Of a stretch of 64,000 nucleotides of DNA, positions 8,801 through 16,204 are shown piece after piece. Source of the DNA: Actinomycetales bacterium. Its GTDB lineage: Bacteria > Actinomycetota > Actinomycetes > Actinomycetales > Dermatophilaceae. The notes under the pieces were generated by a model, which ran no database searches, was not told the DNA's origin, and was given only the letters and a program-made list of their open reading frames with translations. Where the stretch lies: positions 57,545-121,544 of the forward strand of contig JADJVI010000014.1 of assembly GCA_016710645.1 (NCBI GenBank). The letters are read 5' to 3'. The translations under genes and the position numbers were made by a program. Position 1 is the first letter of the stretch. Every line of letters begins with the position of its first letter.

Positions 8801-10243
8801 GTGGTCGTGGCAACCTTTGCGCCCTTCCGCGCCCTGCGCTTCCGCCCCGATGCCGACGGCTCTGGGTCCGGCGACCTCGCCGACCTCGTCGCCCCGCCCT
8901 ACGACGTGCTCTCCGACGCCGATGTCGCGGCTCTGCGCGACCGCCACCCGCACAACATCGTCTACGTCGACGTCCCGGCTCCCAGCGATGACCAGCCAGA
9001 CCGGTATGCCGTCGCCGCGCACCTTCTCGACGCATGGGTGCGCGACGGGGTCCTGGTGCGCGACGACCAGCCGGCCTTCACGATCTATCGAATGCAGTTC
9101 GTCGACGAGGTCGGCCGGGCCCGCGACCTGGTCGGCGTGCTCGGCGCACTGGAGGTCGTCGACGAAGGGGCTGGGCGGGTTCTGCCGCACGAGCGCACCA
9201 CCCCCAAGGCCTCGACCGACCGGCTCGACCTCACTCGCGCGACGCGTGCCAACCTCTCGCCGGTCTGGGGACTGTCGCTGGCCGGTGGACTGACCGCCGA
9301 GCTCGCCGCGCCCGGCGAACCCCTGGGCGAGGTGACCGTCGACGGGGTGCGACACGTCGTCGAGCGGGTCATCGACCCGGAACGGATCGCCCGGATCAGC
9401 GCGATCATCGGCGCAGACGACGTGCTCATCGCCGACGGCCACCACCGCTACGGCATCGCCCGTCGGCTCCGTGACGAAGTGCGCGCCGGGGTGCGCGACG
9501 AGGTGCGTGACACGGCTCGCGACGAGGTGCGCGACGAGGTGCGTGACACGGCTCGCGACGAGGTGCGCGACGAGGTGCGTGACGAGGTGCGTGACACGGC
9601 TAGCGACGAGGTGCGTGACACGGCTCGCGACGAGGGTGGCCATTCGGCCGAGCGCGCCGGAGCCTCGGTGCCGACTGCCGACGGGTATGCCGTGGGGTGG
9701 GCGGGCGTCGGCTCGACGCTCGCCTTCGTCGGCGAACTCGTCGCCGACCAGCTCTCCATCGATGCCATCCATCGCCTGGTCAGCGGGGTGGACCCTGCCG
9801 AGCTCACCGCACTGCTCGAGAGCGACTTCGACCTGCTCCCTGGCCCGACCCTGACTGCCGACAGCGCCGCACGTGCCCCGGGTGCCGAGGTGCTGTCGAC
9901 GCTCGTCGAGCAGGGCCGGCTGGCCTTGCTCACCCCTGACGGCACGGTCACCTGGTTGGCCCCACGGGAAGGCGCGTTTGACGGCATACGGGCTCTGGAT
10001 GGAGCGTGGCTGGAACACACCCTGGCCGGGTCGACGGTCGCGCTGGACTACCAACACGGGGTGGCCGAGACGCTGGCGGCGCTGCAGGCCGGACGGGCCG
10101 CGGCGGCAATCCTCATCCGGCCGACCAGCCTGGCCGAGATCGAGCGGACCGCACGGGAGGGGCTGCTCATGCCGCCGAAGTCGACCTTCTTCACCCCGAA
10201 GCTACGCACCGGCTTCGTCGTGCGCCCGCTGGACGAGGCCTAA
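8801..10243 (+). CDS. DUF1015 family protein with an expanded RDEV repeat
   Basis: A 480-residue protein of the DUF1015 (SerB-adjacent) family, whose biochemical role is unknown. Family landmarks include FRALRF, APPYDVLSDADVAAL, HPHNIVYVDVP, the ADGHHRYGIA motif and a C-terminal PPKSTFFTPKLRTGFVVRPL. Between ADGHHRYGIARRL and GYAVGWAG about 56 residues (about 224-279) are almost only Arg-Asp-Glu-Val and Arg-Asp-Thr-Ala quartets, which other members as I know them lack. Start is GTG 8801 or GTG 8807, directly after the GNAT stop, implying translational coupling. Confidence 0.85.
   Translation: MVVATFAPFRALRFRPDADGSGSGDLADLVAPPYDVLSDADVAALRDRHPHNIVYVDVPAPSDDQPDRYAVAAHLLDAWVRDGVLVRDDQPAFTIYRMQFVDEVGRARDLVGVLGALEVVDEGAGRVLPHERTTPKASTDRLDLTRATRANLSPVWGLSLAGGLTAELAAPGEPLGEVTVDGVRHVVERVIDPERIARISAIIGADDVLIADGHHRYGIARRLRDEVRAGVRDEVRDTARDEVRDEVRDTARDEVRDEVRDEVRDTASDEVRDTARDEGGHSAERAGASVPTADGYAVGWAGVGSTLAFVGELVADQLSIDAIHRLVSGVDPAELTALLESDFDLLPGPTLTADSAARAPGAEVLSTLVEQGRLALLTPDGTVTWLAPREGAFDGIRALDGAWLEHTLAGSTVALDYQHGVAETLAALQAGRAAAAILIRPTSLAEIERTAREGLLMPPKSTFFTPKLRTGFVVRPLDEA
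9470..9637 (+). repeat. 12/24-bp tandem repeat inside the DUF1015 gene
   Basis: A 12-base unit encoding Arg-Asp-Glu-Val recurs about nine times, interspersed with the unit encoding Arg-Asp-Thr-Ala. Together they give a 24-base higher-order period. All copies stay in frame. This looks like replication-slippage expansion within a surface loop, forming a highly charged probable helix. Confidence 0.85.
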
Positions 10244-10274
10244 CCACCAGTAGCGCGGTTGGTGGGCGAGGGAC

Positions 10275-11276
10275 TCAGGCGCTGACTGGGGCCGCAGCCA
10301 GCGTGCTGAGGCTGTCGATCTGCTCAGACGTGCCGAACGCGATGAGCACCGACCCGGTTGCGAGCACGGTGTCGTCGTCGGGGTTGGGCTCGAAGGGCAG
10401 CCGGGGGCCAGGGCGATACGCAAGTAGCCGAGTGCCGGAGCGGTGCTCGAGGTTGAGGTCACCGAGCCGCCGGCCGGCCAGCGGGGAGTCGACCGTCACG
10501 CGCACCTGCTGCACCCGGAAGTCGAACTCGTCGTCGTGCATGACGACATCGAGGAACTCCGCGACGTGCGCCTGCAGGGCGAAGGCCGCGATCCGCCGTC
10601 CGCCGATGAGCTGTGGGTTGACTGCGCGGGTCGCGCCGGCCAGGGAGAGCTTCTCCTTGGAGTCGACCGTGCGGGCGCGGGAGATGATGACGAGGTCGGG
10701 GCGCAGCGCGCGGGCCGACAGGGTGAGGTAGACCGTGTCCGCATCGGTCTCCAGAGTGGCGACCAGGGCGCGGGCGCGGTGGACACCCGCGGCGACAAGC
10801 ACCTCGTCCCGGGTGCAGTCGCCGACGAGATAGGGGTCCTGCAGGTGCACCACCCGCTCGGGCTCTGTGTCGACGACGACGACCTGAGCGCCCATCGACT
10901 TGAGGTGTTCGACGGCAGATCGACCGACCCGGCCGTGACCGCACACGATGACGTGACCGCTCATGGCGGCGATGCGCCTGTCCATCCTGCGCCTTTCGAA
11001 GTAGCGGCGGACCTCGCCCTCGGTGATGGTCCCCACCATCACCGTGAGGTTGTAGAGCGCGATCCCGACCCCCATGATCATGAGGCTCGTCGAGAAGATC
11101 TTCATCGCCGTCGTCGGCTGGTGCACCTCGCCGTAACCGACGGTCGTCATCGTCATGCAGGTCTGGTAGAGCGCGTCGAGGAAGGTGTATCCCAAGATCA
11201 TGTAACCGACGACGCCGTATGCCGTGACGCCCACGAGGCCGCCGATGGCAAGCGCGAAGCGCCGGATGTTGCTCAC
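10275..11276 (-). CDS. potassium channel with TrkA-N/TrkA-C (RCK) domains
   Basis: A 333-residue membrane protein. Two N-terminal transmembrane segments flank the K+ selectivity filter TTVGYGE. A Rossmann-like RCK-N domain follows (VIVCGHGRVGRSAVEHL, then acidic VVVDTE), and a C-terminal TrkA-C domain binds ligands. Members are MthK/Kch-like channels gated by nucleotides or Ca2+. ATG 11276 is well placed. It is convergent with DUF1015 and divergent from the ferredoxin reductase. Confidence 0.92.
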   Translation of the reverse strand: MSNIRRFALAIGGLVGVTAYGVVGYMILGYTFLDALYQTCMTMTTVGYGEVHQPTTAMKIFSTSLMIMGVGIALYNLTVMVGTITEGEVRRYFERRRMDRRIAAMSGHVIVCGHGRVGRSAVEHLKSMGAQVVVVDTEPERVVHLQDPYLVGDCTRDEVLVAAGVHRARALVATLETDADTVYLTLSARALRPDLVIISRARTVDSKEKLSLAGATRAVNPQLIGGRRIAAFALQAHVAEFLDVVMHDDEFDFRVQQVRVTVDSPLAGRRLGDLNLEHRSGTRLLAYRPGPRLPFEPNPDDDTVLATGSVLIAFGTSEQIDSLSTLAAAPVSA

Positions 11277-11447
11277 GGGCGCTATTCAACCGCCTGAACC
11301 CCGCTCATGGGCGCGAGAGTTCATGTCGGGTTGGCGTCCAGTTTGCCGAGATCGCCCGGAGTGACTGGCCCCATCGGCACGCTCGTCTGGCTAGGCTCCG
11401 GTCGAATGACTCGGCACAGTGAGGTGCGACGAGAGAAGGTCACCCGC

Positions 11448-12980
11448 ATGGACGCGCAGACGCTCGACCCGATGGCCGACACGGGGGGCTCCGGGAGCGG
11501 CTCGGCATACCCGCGTCGGATCGCCGTCGTTGGTGCCGGCCCCTCGGGACTATTCGCCGCGCAGGCCCTGCTGGCGCAGCAGGAGGTGCCGGTCACCGTC
11601 GATGTCATCGATCGGCTGCCGACGCCCTATGGCCTGTTGCGTTATGGCGTTGCGCCGGACCACACGAGCATCAAGTCGGTGGCGACGGCGCTCGCGAAGA
11701 CCTTCGAGCAGCCGGGGGTGCGGTTCCTCGGGCACGTGGAGTTCGGCACGGACACGACCCGCGAGGAACTGCTCGCCTCCTACGACGCGGTCGTGTATGC
11801 CGTGGGGGCCAGTGAGGACATGCAACTCGGGGTCGCAGGGGAGCACCTGCCTGGGTCGGCCTCGGCGCGGGAGTTCGTCGCGTGGTACTCCGGGCACCCG
11901 GATGCGCGGCCGCAGTCGCTCGCCGGTGTGCGGGCGGCCGCTGCCATCGGGGTGGGCAATGTCGCGGTTGATGTCGCGCGCATCCTCGCCAAGGACGCGA
12001 CGGCGTTGGAGACCACCGACATGCCCGATGCGGTGTTGGCCGAGCTGCACCGGCATGAGGTCGAGGACATCTGGGTCATCGGGCGGCGTGGGCCGCACCA
12101 CGCGAGCTTCACCACCGTGGAGTTGCGGGAGTTGGTGTCGACGCCGGGTGTGCAGGTGACCGTCACGCCTGACTCGTTCGACGGCATACCGGAGGATCTC
12201 GACCGGCGGGCCCGGACCAACGTCGAGGTGCTGCGCGAGGCGGCTGCGCGGGAGGTGCCCGACGCGCGGCGGCGGCTGCACTTTGCGTTCTGGCGGCGGC
12301 CGGCGGCGCTGGAGGGTGTCGACGAGGTGCAGACGTTGGTGCTGGAACGCACCCGGCTGGCTGCCGACGGGCGCGTGGTCGGGACCGGTGAGCTGGAGCG
12401 ACTGCCGGTGCAGTTGGTGCTGCGCTCGATCGGCTATCGGTCGATTCCGTTGCCGGGTGTGCCCTTTGACGAGCGGGCGGGTGTGGTGCGCAATGTCGAG
12501 GGGCGGGTCGTCGAGGCGGATGGGTCGATCGCGCCGCGGGAGTACGTCGTCGGGTGGATCAAGCGCGGCCCGGTTGGGGTGATCGGCACCAACAAGAGCG
12601 ACGCCGCGCAGACGGTGCGCCACCTGGTGGCCGACCTCGTGGCGAGCGGCGCAGCTGGTTCTGGTGCTGGTGCTGGTGCTGGTGCCGGTTCTGCTGCTGG
12701 TGCTGCTGCTGGTGCTGGTGCCGGTTCTGGTGCTGGTGCTGCGGCAGGTGGGGACACGGCCGAAGCGGGCGCTGGGTCCAGCGGTGGGCGAGCCGACATC
12801 GAAGACGTCTGGGCGGCGCGCGGGTTCCGGGCCACGACGCTTGCGGACTGGCGAGCCATCGACGCGGCGGAGATCGCCCGCGGTGCTGCGGCCGGGCGGG
12901 CCCGGACCAAGATCGCGAGCTGGCACGAGTTGCTGGAACTGTGCCGTGGCGCCCGTCCTGGCGGCGCCCCCGAAGCTTAG
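11448..12980 (+). CDS. FprA-type NADP+ ferredoxin/adrenodoxin reductase
   Basis: A 510-residue flavoenzyme that passes electrons from NADPH to ferredoxin. The N-terminus has the FAD motif VVGAGPSGLFAAQAL, then LPTPYGLLRYGVAPDH typical of adrenodoxin-reductase-like FprA. The NADP-binding region is IGVGNVAVDVARIL with IGRRGPHHASF, and the C-terminal GWIKRGPVGVIGTNKSDA block is diagnostic. A Gly-Ala-Ser run of about 40 residues interrupts the C-terminal helix region. ATG 11448 sits 8 bases after a GAAGG site. The upstream in-frame ATG 11406 is less supported. Confidence 0.92.
   Translation: MDAQTLDPMADTGGSGSGSAYPRRIAVVGAGPSGLFAAQALLAQQEVPVTVDVIDRLPTPYGLLRYGVAPDHTSIKSVATALAKTFEQPGVRFLGHVEFGTDTTREELLASYDAVVYAVGASEDMQLGVAGEHLPGSASAREFVAWYSGHPDARPQSLAGVRAAAAIGVGNVAVDVARILAKDATALETTDMPDAVLAELHRHEVEDIWVIGRRGPHHASFTTVELRELVSTPGVQVTVTPDSFDGIPEDLDRRARTNVEVLREAAAREVPDARRRLHFAFWRRPAALEGVDEVQTLVLERTRLAADGRVVGTGELERLPVQLVLRSIGYRSIPLPGVPFDERAGVVRNVEGRVVEADGSIAPREYVVGWIKRGPVGVIGTNKSDAAQTVRHLVADLVASGAAGSGAGAGAGAGSAAGAAAGAGAGSGAGAAAGGDTAEAGAGSSGGRADIEDVWAARGFRATTLADWRAIDAAEIARGAAAGRARTKIASWHELLELCRGARPGGAPEA
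12650..12756 (+). repeat. GGTGCT-type hexanucleotide repeat in the ferredoxin reductase gene
   Basis: Imperfect GGTGCT/GGTTCT/GCTGCT units encode a Gly-Ala/Gly-Ser low-complexity linker between the FprA core and its last helices. The run is in frame and disturbs no recognised motif. Confidence 0.8.
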
Positions 12981-13006
12981 TCGCCCAGGCGAACAGGCAA
13001 CATGCC

Positions 13007-13108
13007 AGTTTTGGTGTGGCGGATTGTGCGCCAGGGCGCAGCTTCCGCCACACCAAAACTTTGAGGGGGTAGGGGGTTGGGGGGTACGGGGTAGGGGGTG
13101 GGTGGGCT
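13007..13108 (+). repeat. intergenic element: 17-bp hairpin followed by G-run tract (copy 1)
   Basis: A perfect 17-base inverted repeat (13007-13023 with 13044-13060, sequence starting AGTTTTGGTG) encloses a smaller TGCGCC/GGCGCA inverted repeat. Directly after it come seven runs of three to six G (13065-13108), a strong G-quadruplex candidate on the + strand. It lies between convergent genes and may end transcription. A second copy with the same hairpin core and a similar G tract is at 59733-59825. Confidence 0.8.
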
Positions 13109-13123
13109 TGAGTCGTCTGGGAG

Positions 13124-14407
13124 CTAGGCGAGCTTCATCCTTGGCTCACCGTTGAGCAGACCGGTGCCGGCAATCGTGCATGAGCCGCCCCTGACCGCGC
13201 CGCCGTTGTAGGCCATCCGCACGCAGCTGCGTTCGGCCAGCTGGCCCCAGTAGTTGGGGTGCAGCGATTCCTGAATGTAGTAGTTGCTCGTCGCCGTGGA
13301 GACGGTGCGGATCTGGTCGATCCACTCGGTCTTGTCGACGGCGCCGGCGTTGGTCCACGACGTCAGGCCCTTCTCCTCTAGCAGCCCCACGGTGTTCTCG
13401 CACAGTCGCCGTCCGTTGAAGGCCGACTGCAGTTCGAGGATCTTGGCGCCGGCGATGCCCGAGTCGATCACCGCGCCGCGGACGGCCCCGTTGATGGTCG
13501 GCAGTGCAGTGGCGTTGGCCCAATCGGCGTCCTTGTTCCAGAAACCACACCCACCGGTGCTCTGCCGCGTGTAGCCGCTCTGGCTGTAGCGGAAGCCGGC
13601 CCCAGCCGGGATCGGTGACGGATAGGTCTGCACCACGAGGGTCCAGCCGGCATCGGCATACCCGGCGTTGCGCATCGCCTGGCGCACGTTGAGCAGGGCG
13701 TTCTTGATCTTGGCGCGCACCGCCGCGATATTGGTCGAGGTGAAGTTGGCCTTGACCGACGCGTCGTCGTAGCAGTAGTCCGGCCACCATGACGGCGAGG
13801 CGAGGAAGTCGGTGACGCACGACTGCACCACGCTGGCGAAGTTGAAGTCGTTGCCGCCGATGCTCACCACGACCATCCGCACGTTGTGGCTCGTGGCGAA
13901 GGTTTGCAGCATGCGGGCCTGGCCCACCTTGCCGCTGCCGAGGTCGGCGAAGTCCAGGCCCGGCTTGAAGTAGCCGTCCGAGGTCGTCGACGTCGCCGTC
14001 GTCGCTCCCGAGCAGGCGAGATCGACGCCGCCCACACCGCCACCGATGTACGCCGACGCTGACCAACTGCGATGACACCGCGCGATCTGCTCCGCGGTGC
14101 GGCCAGCGTTGTCGTAGTAGGCCGTCGAGCCCAACGCGTCAATGAGGCTCGACCCGTTGTTGGTGTTGCCGGCCCAGCGCCCAGCCTCGCCCGAGATATA
14201 GGAATCGCCCAGTGTCGCGACATACGGCGTGCCGACACCTGGACCGTCTGCGGCGGCCGGTGCCGCAGTGACAAGCGCGGCGCCACCGAGCGCCGCGAGG
14301 AGGAGGCCGGTGACGGCATACCGGAAGCGGGCGACTCGGCCCGAGCGGGTGGTGGGGCGCGCGACGATCGCCGGCGCAGAGGTGGACCTGGACACGTGGG
14401 CTCCCAT
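13124..14407 (-). CDS. secreted SGNH/GDSL hydrolase
   Basis: A 427-residue secreted esterase/lipase-like protein. After a basic N-terminus and a hydrophobic segment (AVTGLLLAALGGAALVTA) there is a likely signal-peptidase site at APAAADG. SGNH blocks are present: the GDSYISGE nucleophile Ser, Gly in the YIGGGVG-LACSGA region, GGNDFNF, and the C-terminal ESLHPNYWG His with its partner Asp probably nearby. Six or more cysteines suggest disulfides. ATG 14407 is chosen; GTG 14395, with GGAG upstream, is a good alternative, and the TTG at 14443 is unlikely. Its substrate cannot be deduced. Confidence 0.85.
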   Translation of the reverse strand: MGAHVSRSTSAPAIVARPTTRSGRVARFRYAVTGLLLAALGGAALVTAAPAAADGPGVGTPYVATLGDSYISGEAGRWAGNTNNGSSLIDALGSTAYYDNAGRTAEQIARCHRSWSASAYIGGGVGGVDLACSGATTATSTTSDGYFKPGLDFADLGSGKVGQARMLQTFATSHNVRMVVVSIGGNDFNFASVVQSCVTDFLASPSWWPDYCYDDASVKANFTSTNIAAVRAKIKNALLNVRQAMRNAGYADAGWTLVVQTYPSPIPAGAGFRYSQSGYTRQSTGGCGFWNKDADWANATALPTINGAVRGAVIDSGIAGAKILELQSAFNGRRLCENTVGLLEEKGLTSWTNAGAVDKTEWIDQIRTVSTATSNYYIQESLHPNYWGQLAERSCVRMAYNGGAVRGGSCTIAGTGLLNGEPRMKLA

Positions 14408-14570
14408 CGACGGTGATGCGACCTGTGGCGCCGTGCTCCCCAACCCGCCGCCGAGTCGAACTGTGACAGATCCGACGGCTGCGCGCGAGGGATACAGCCA
14501 GGCCAGAACCAGCCGAGGTATGCCGTCTGGTCACGTCGCGGCCGCGGACTGCGCGCGTAGGCTGCACAGC

Positions 14571-15047
14571 ATGGGTCGAGACTCGACGTTCTACGACGAC
14601 CAGTTCGGTCGCCCAAACGGTGGTGGTAACGCCTCTTACACGAGTGACCTCGTCGTCGTGCTCATGCCGTTTGATCCGGAAATCGCGCCGCAATACGAGG
14701 CCATCAGGTCTGCTTGTGAAGGACTTGGCTTGCGGGTTCGGCGCGGTGACGACGGAGTTGGCTCCGGCTTCATCAACCGACACGTGACTCAGCTCATCGA
14801 GGACGCTGAGTTCTTGGTGTGCGATCTGTCGCGGGAGAGACCAAACGTCTATTACGAGCTGGGCTACGCGCACGGTGTCGGGAACGAAGCGGAGGACATT
14901 CTGCTGGTTGCTCGCGAGGGCACCAAGTTGCACTTCTACGGCGCTCCCCTGCGCGTGCACTACTACGAATCTCCTGAGCATCTGAAGGAGATCGTCGCCA
15001 CGCAACTCCGGGCGATGAGCCTTTCGGCCCGGTCAGTCTCTGGCTAG
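14571..15047 (+). CDS. TIR-/nucleoside 2-deoxyribosyltransferase-like protein
   Basis: A 158-residue alpha/beta protein with a DLVVVLMPFDPEI first strand, an acidic RRGDDG turn, a LIEDAEFLVCDLS strand and the diagnostic NVYYELGYAHG helix. The Glu of that helix is the probable catalytic residue in nucleoside deoxyribosyltransferases and related TIR-like NAD-cleaving folds. Such stand-alone proteins are frequent in anti-phage and stress loci, but no partner gene is adjacent. The coding region looks richer in A/T and has more A/T-ending codons than its neighbours, suggesting horizontal acquisition. Start ATG 14571 has a weak ribosome site. The 3' end overlaps the convergent amidase gene by 4 bases. 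Confidence 0.6.
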   Translation: MGRDSTFYDDQFGRPNGGGNASYTSDLVVVLMPFDPEIAPQYEAIRSACEGLGLRVRRGDDGVGSGFINRHVTQLIEDAEFLVCDLSRERPNVYYELGYAHGVGNEAEDILLVAREGTKLHFYGAPLRVHYYESPEHLKEIVATQLRAMSLSARSVSG

Positions 15048-15970
15048 AGGCGGGAGCGGAAGGTCGAGACCGAGGCGGCTGACCAGTCGCTGTGGTCGTT
15101 GGTCCAGCCCAGCTTGTCGACGAAAAGGCGGTGCGAGTTGGCCATGGCATGCCCGATGACATCGATGGTGGCGATGCCATAGGTCGCCTGCAACTGGCGC
15201 ACGAGCGCCAGCGCAGCATTGACCTGCGCCGCTCGTCCCAGGATCTGCTGCTCGGCCCAGGCGCTTGAGTGGCCCTGCAGCGACTGGACGATCTCGATGC
15301 CGATGGCGACGTGGTTGAGCCCGATGGTGTGGCGGCAGTGCAGGGTCAGCGGGACAAGCTGGTGGACGACGCCCGCGTAGTCGATGACGTAATGCGCACA
15401 CGTGCCGGGGTATTCGCCGCGGTTGGTCGTGTTGGCCGCGAAGGTCGACCAGGCCCCCTGCCACGTGTCGCCGGTCGTGAAGTGCAGGACGATGACCTTG
15501 GGAGTCAGCGCCGCGCTCGCCACGCCGTAGTGCCGCTGCGAGTAGGCGGCCATCTGATCCCGGCGGGTTTGCGGATAGGGGATCGGGTCCTGCACGAGTT
15601 GTATGCCGGTGCCGCTCGCCCCCGCGGGTGGCGGCGCGGCGACGCCGCTCGACGTCGAGCGGGTGGGCTTGGTCGTCGCGTTGGCGGTGCTGCTCGTTTT
15701 GCTTGTCATCGTGGGCCGGACTGTCGGGTTTGCGGTCGAGTTAGTCGTGGAGGGTGACGCGGACGTCGAGGCGCTCGGGCCAGAGCTCGACGACGAGCTG
15801 GTGGCGGCACTACCGCTGCTGGGGGCCGCGTTGGTATCGGACGTGGCGGCGCTGGGCCGGGAGGCAGTCGGGTCCGGTGCGGAGGAACAGGCCGTCACGG
15901 TGAGGGTCATCGCGAGCGTCACCGCGAGCGCCATTGCGAGAGATCGCGCGAGCGATCGCACCAGCCCCAT
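15044..15970 (-). CDS. lipoprotein N-acetylmuramoyl-L-alanine amidase (Amidase_2)
   Basis: A 308-residue exported peptidoglycan amidase. From ATG 15970 there is a basic start, a hydrophobic segment and a lipobox-like TVTAC, then a Ser/Thr-rich linker of about 80 residues. The Amidase_2 domain follows with zinc ligands in VIVLHFTT, the conserved THCRHTIGLNHVAIGIEI segment and a late IDVIGHAMAN. An upstream in-frame ATG (16117) would add 49 residues containing three 11-residue repeats ahead of the signal peptide, which is implausible for export. I therefore prefer 15970. Confidence 0.8.
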   Translation of the reverse strand: MGLVRSLARSLAMALAVTLAMTLTVTACSSAPDPTASRPSAATSDTNAAPSSGSAATSSSSSSGPSASTSASPSTTNSTANPTVRPTMTSKTSSTANATTKPTRSTSSGVAAPPPAGASGTGIQLVQDPIPYPQTRRDQMAAYSQRHYGVASAALTPKVIVLHFTTGDTWQGAWSTFAANTTNRGEYPGTCAHYVIDYAGVVHQLVPLTLHCRHTIGLNHVAIGIEIVQSLQGHSSAWAEQQILGRAAQVNAALALVRQLQATYGIATIDVIGHAMANSHRLFVDKLGWTNDHSDWSAASVSTFRSRL

Positions 15971-15986
15971 CGTGTCCGACGAGAGG

Positions 15987-16085
15987 GGGGAGCTCGCCCG
16001 CACGGCATACGCACGGAGCGGGGAGCCCGCCCGCACGGCATACGCGCGGAGCGGGGAGCCCGGGTGCACGGCATACCGGCGGATG
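15987..16085 (-). repeat. three 33-bp tandem repeats, each carrying one GTATGCCG word
   Basis: The word recurs in its complement form at 16002, 16035 and 16068, exactly 33 bases apart, embedded in a longer unit (GGAGC...CGCACGGCATACG). In the amidase reading frame each unit encodes an 11-residue AYAVRAGSPLR-like repeat. The third copy diverges. The array lies between the amidase and the GH13 gene. Confidence 0.85.
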
Positions 16086-16204
16086 GCTGACCGGCGGGGG
16101 GTGCGCGTGGCGGACATGTCTGTCAGGCTATCGACCGAGGGGAATGTAAGCGTTTGCCCGCGTCGCAGCCCGGGGCGCGGGCGCTCGACCGAAGGAGAGT
16201 CGCC

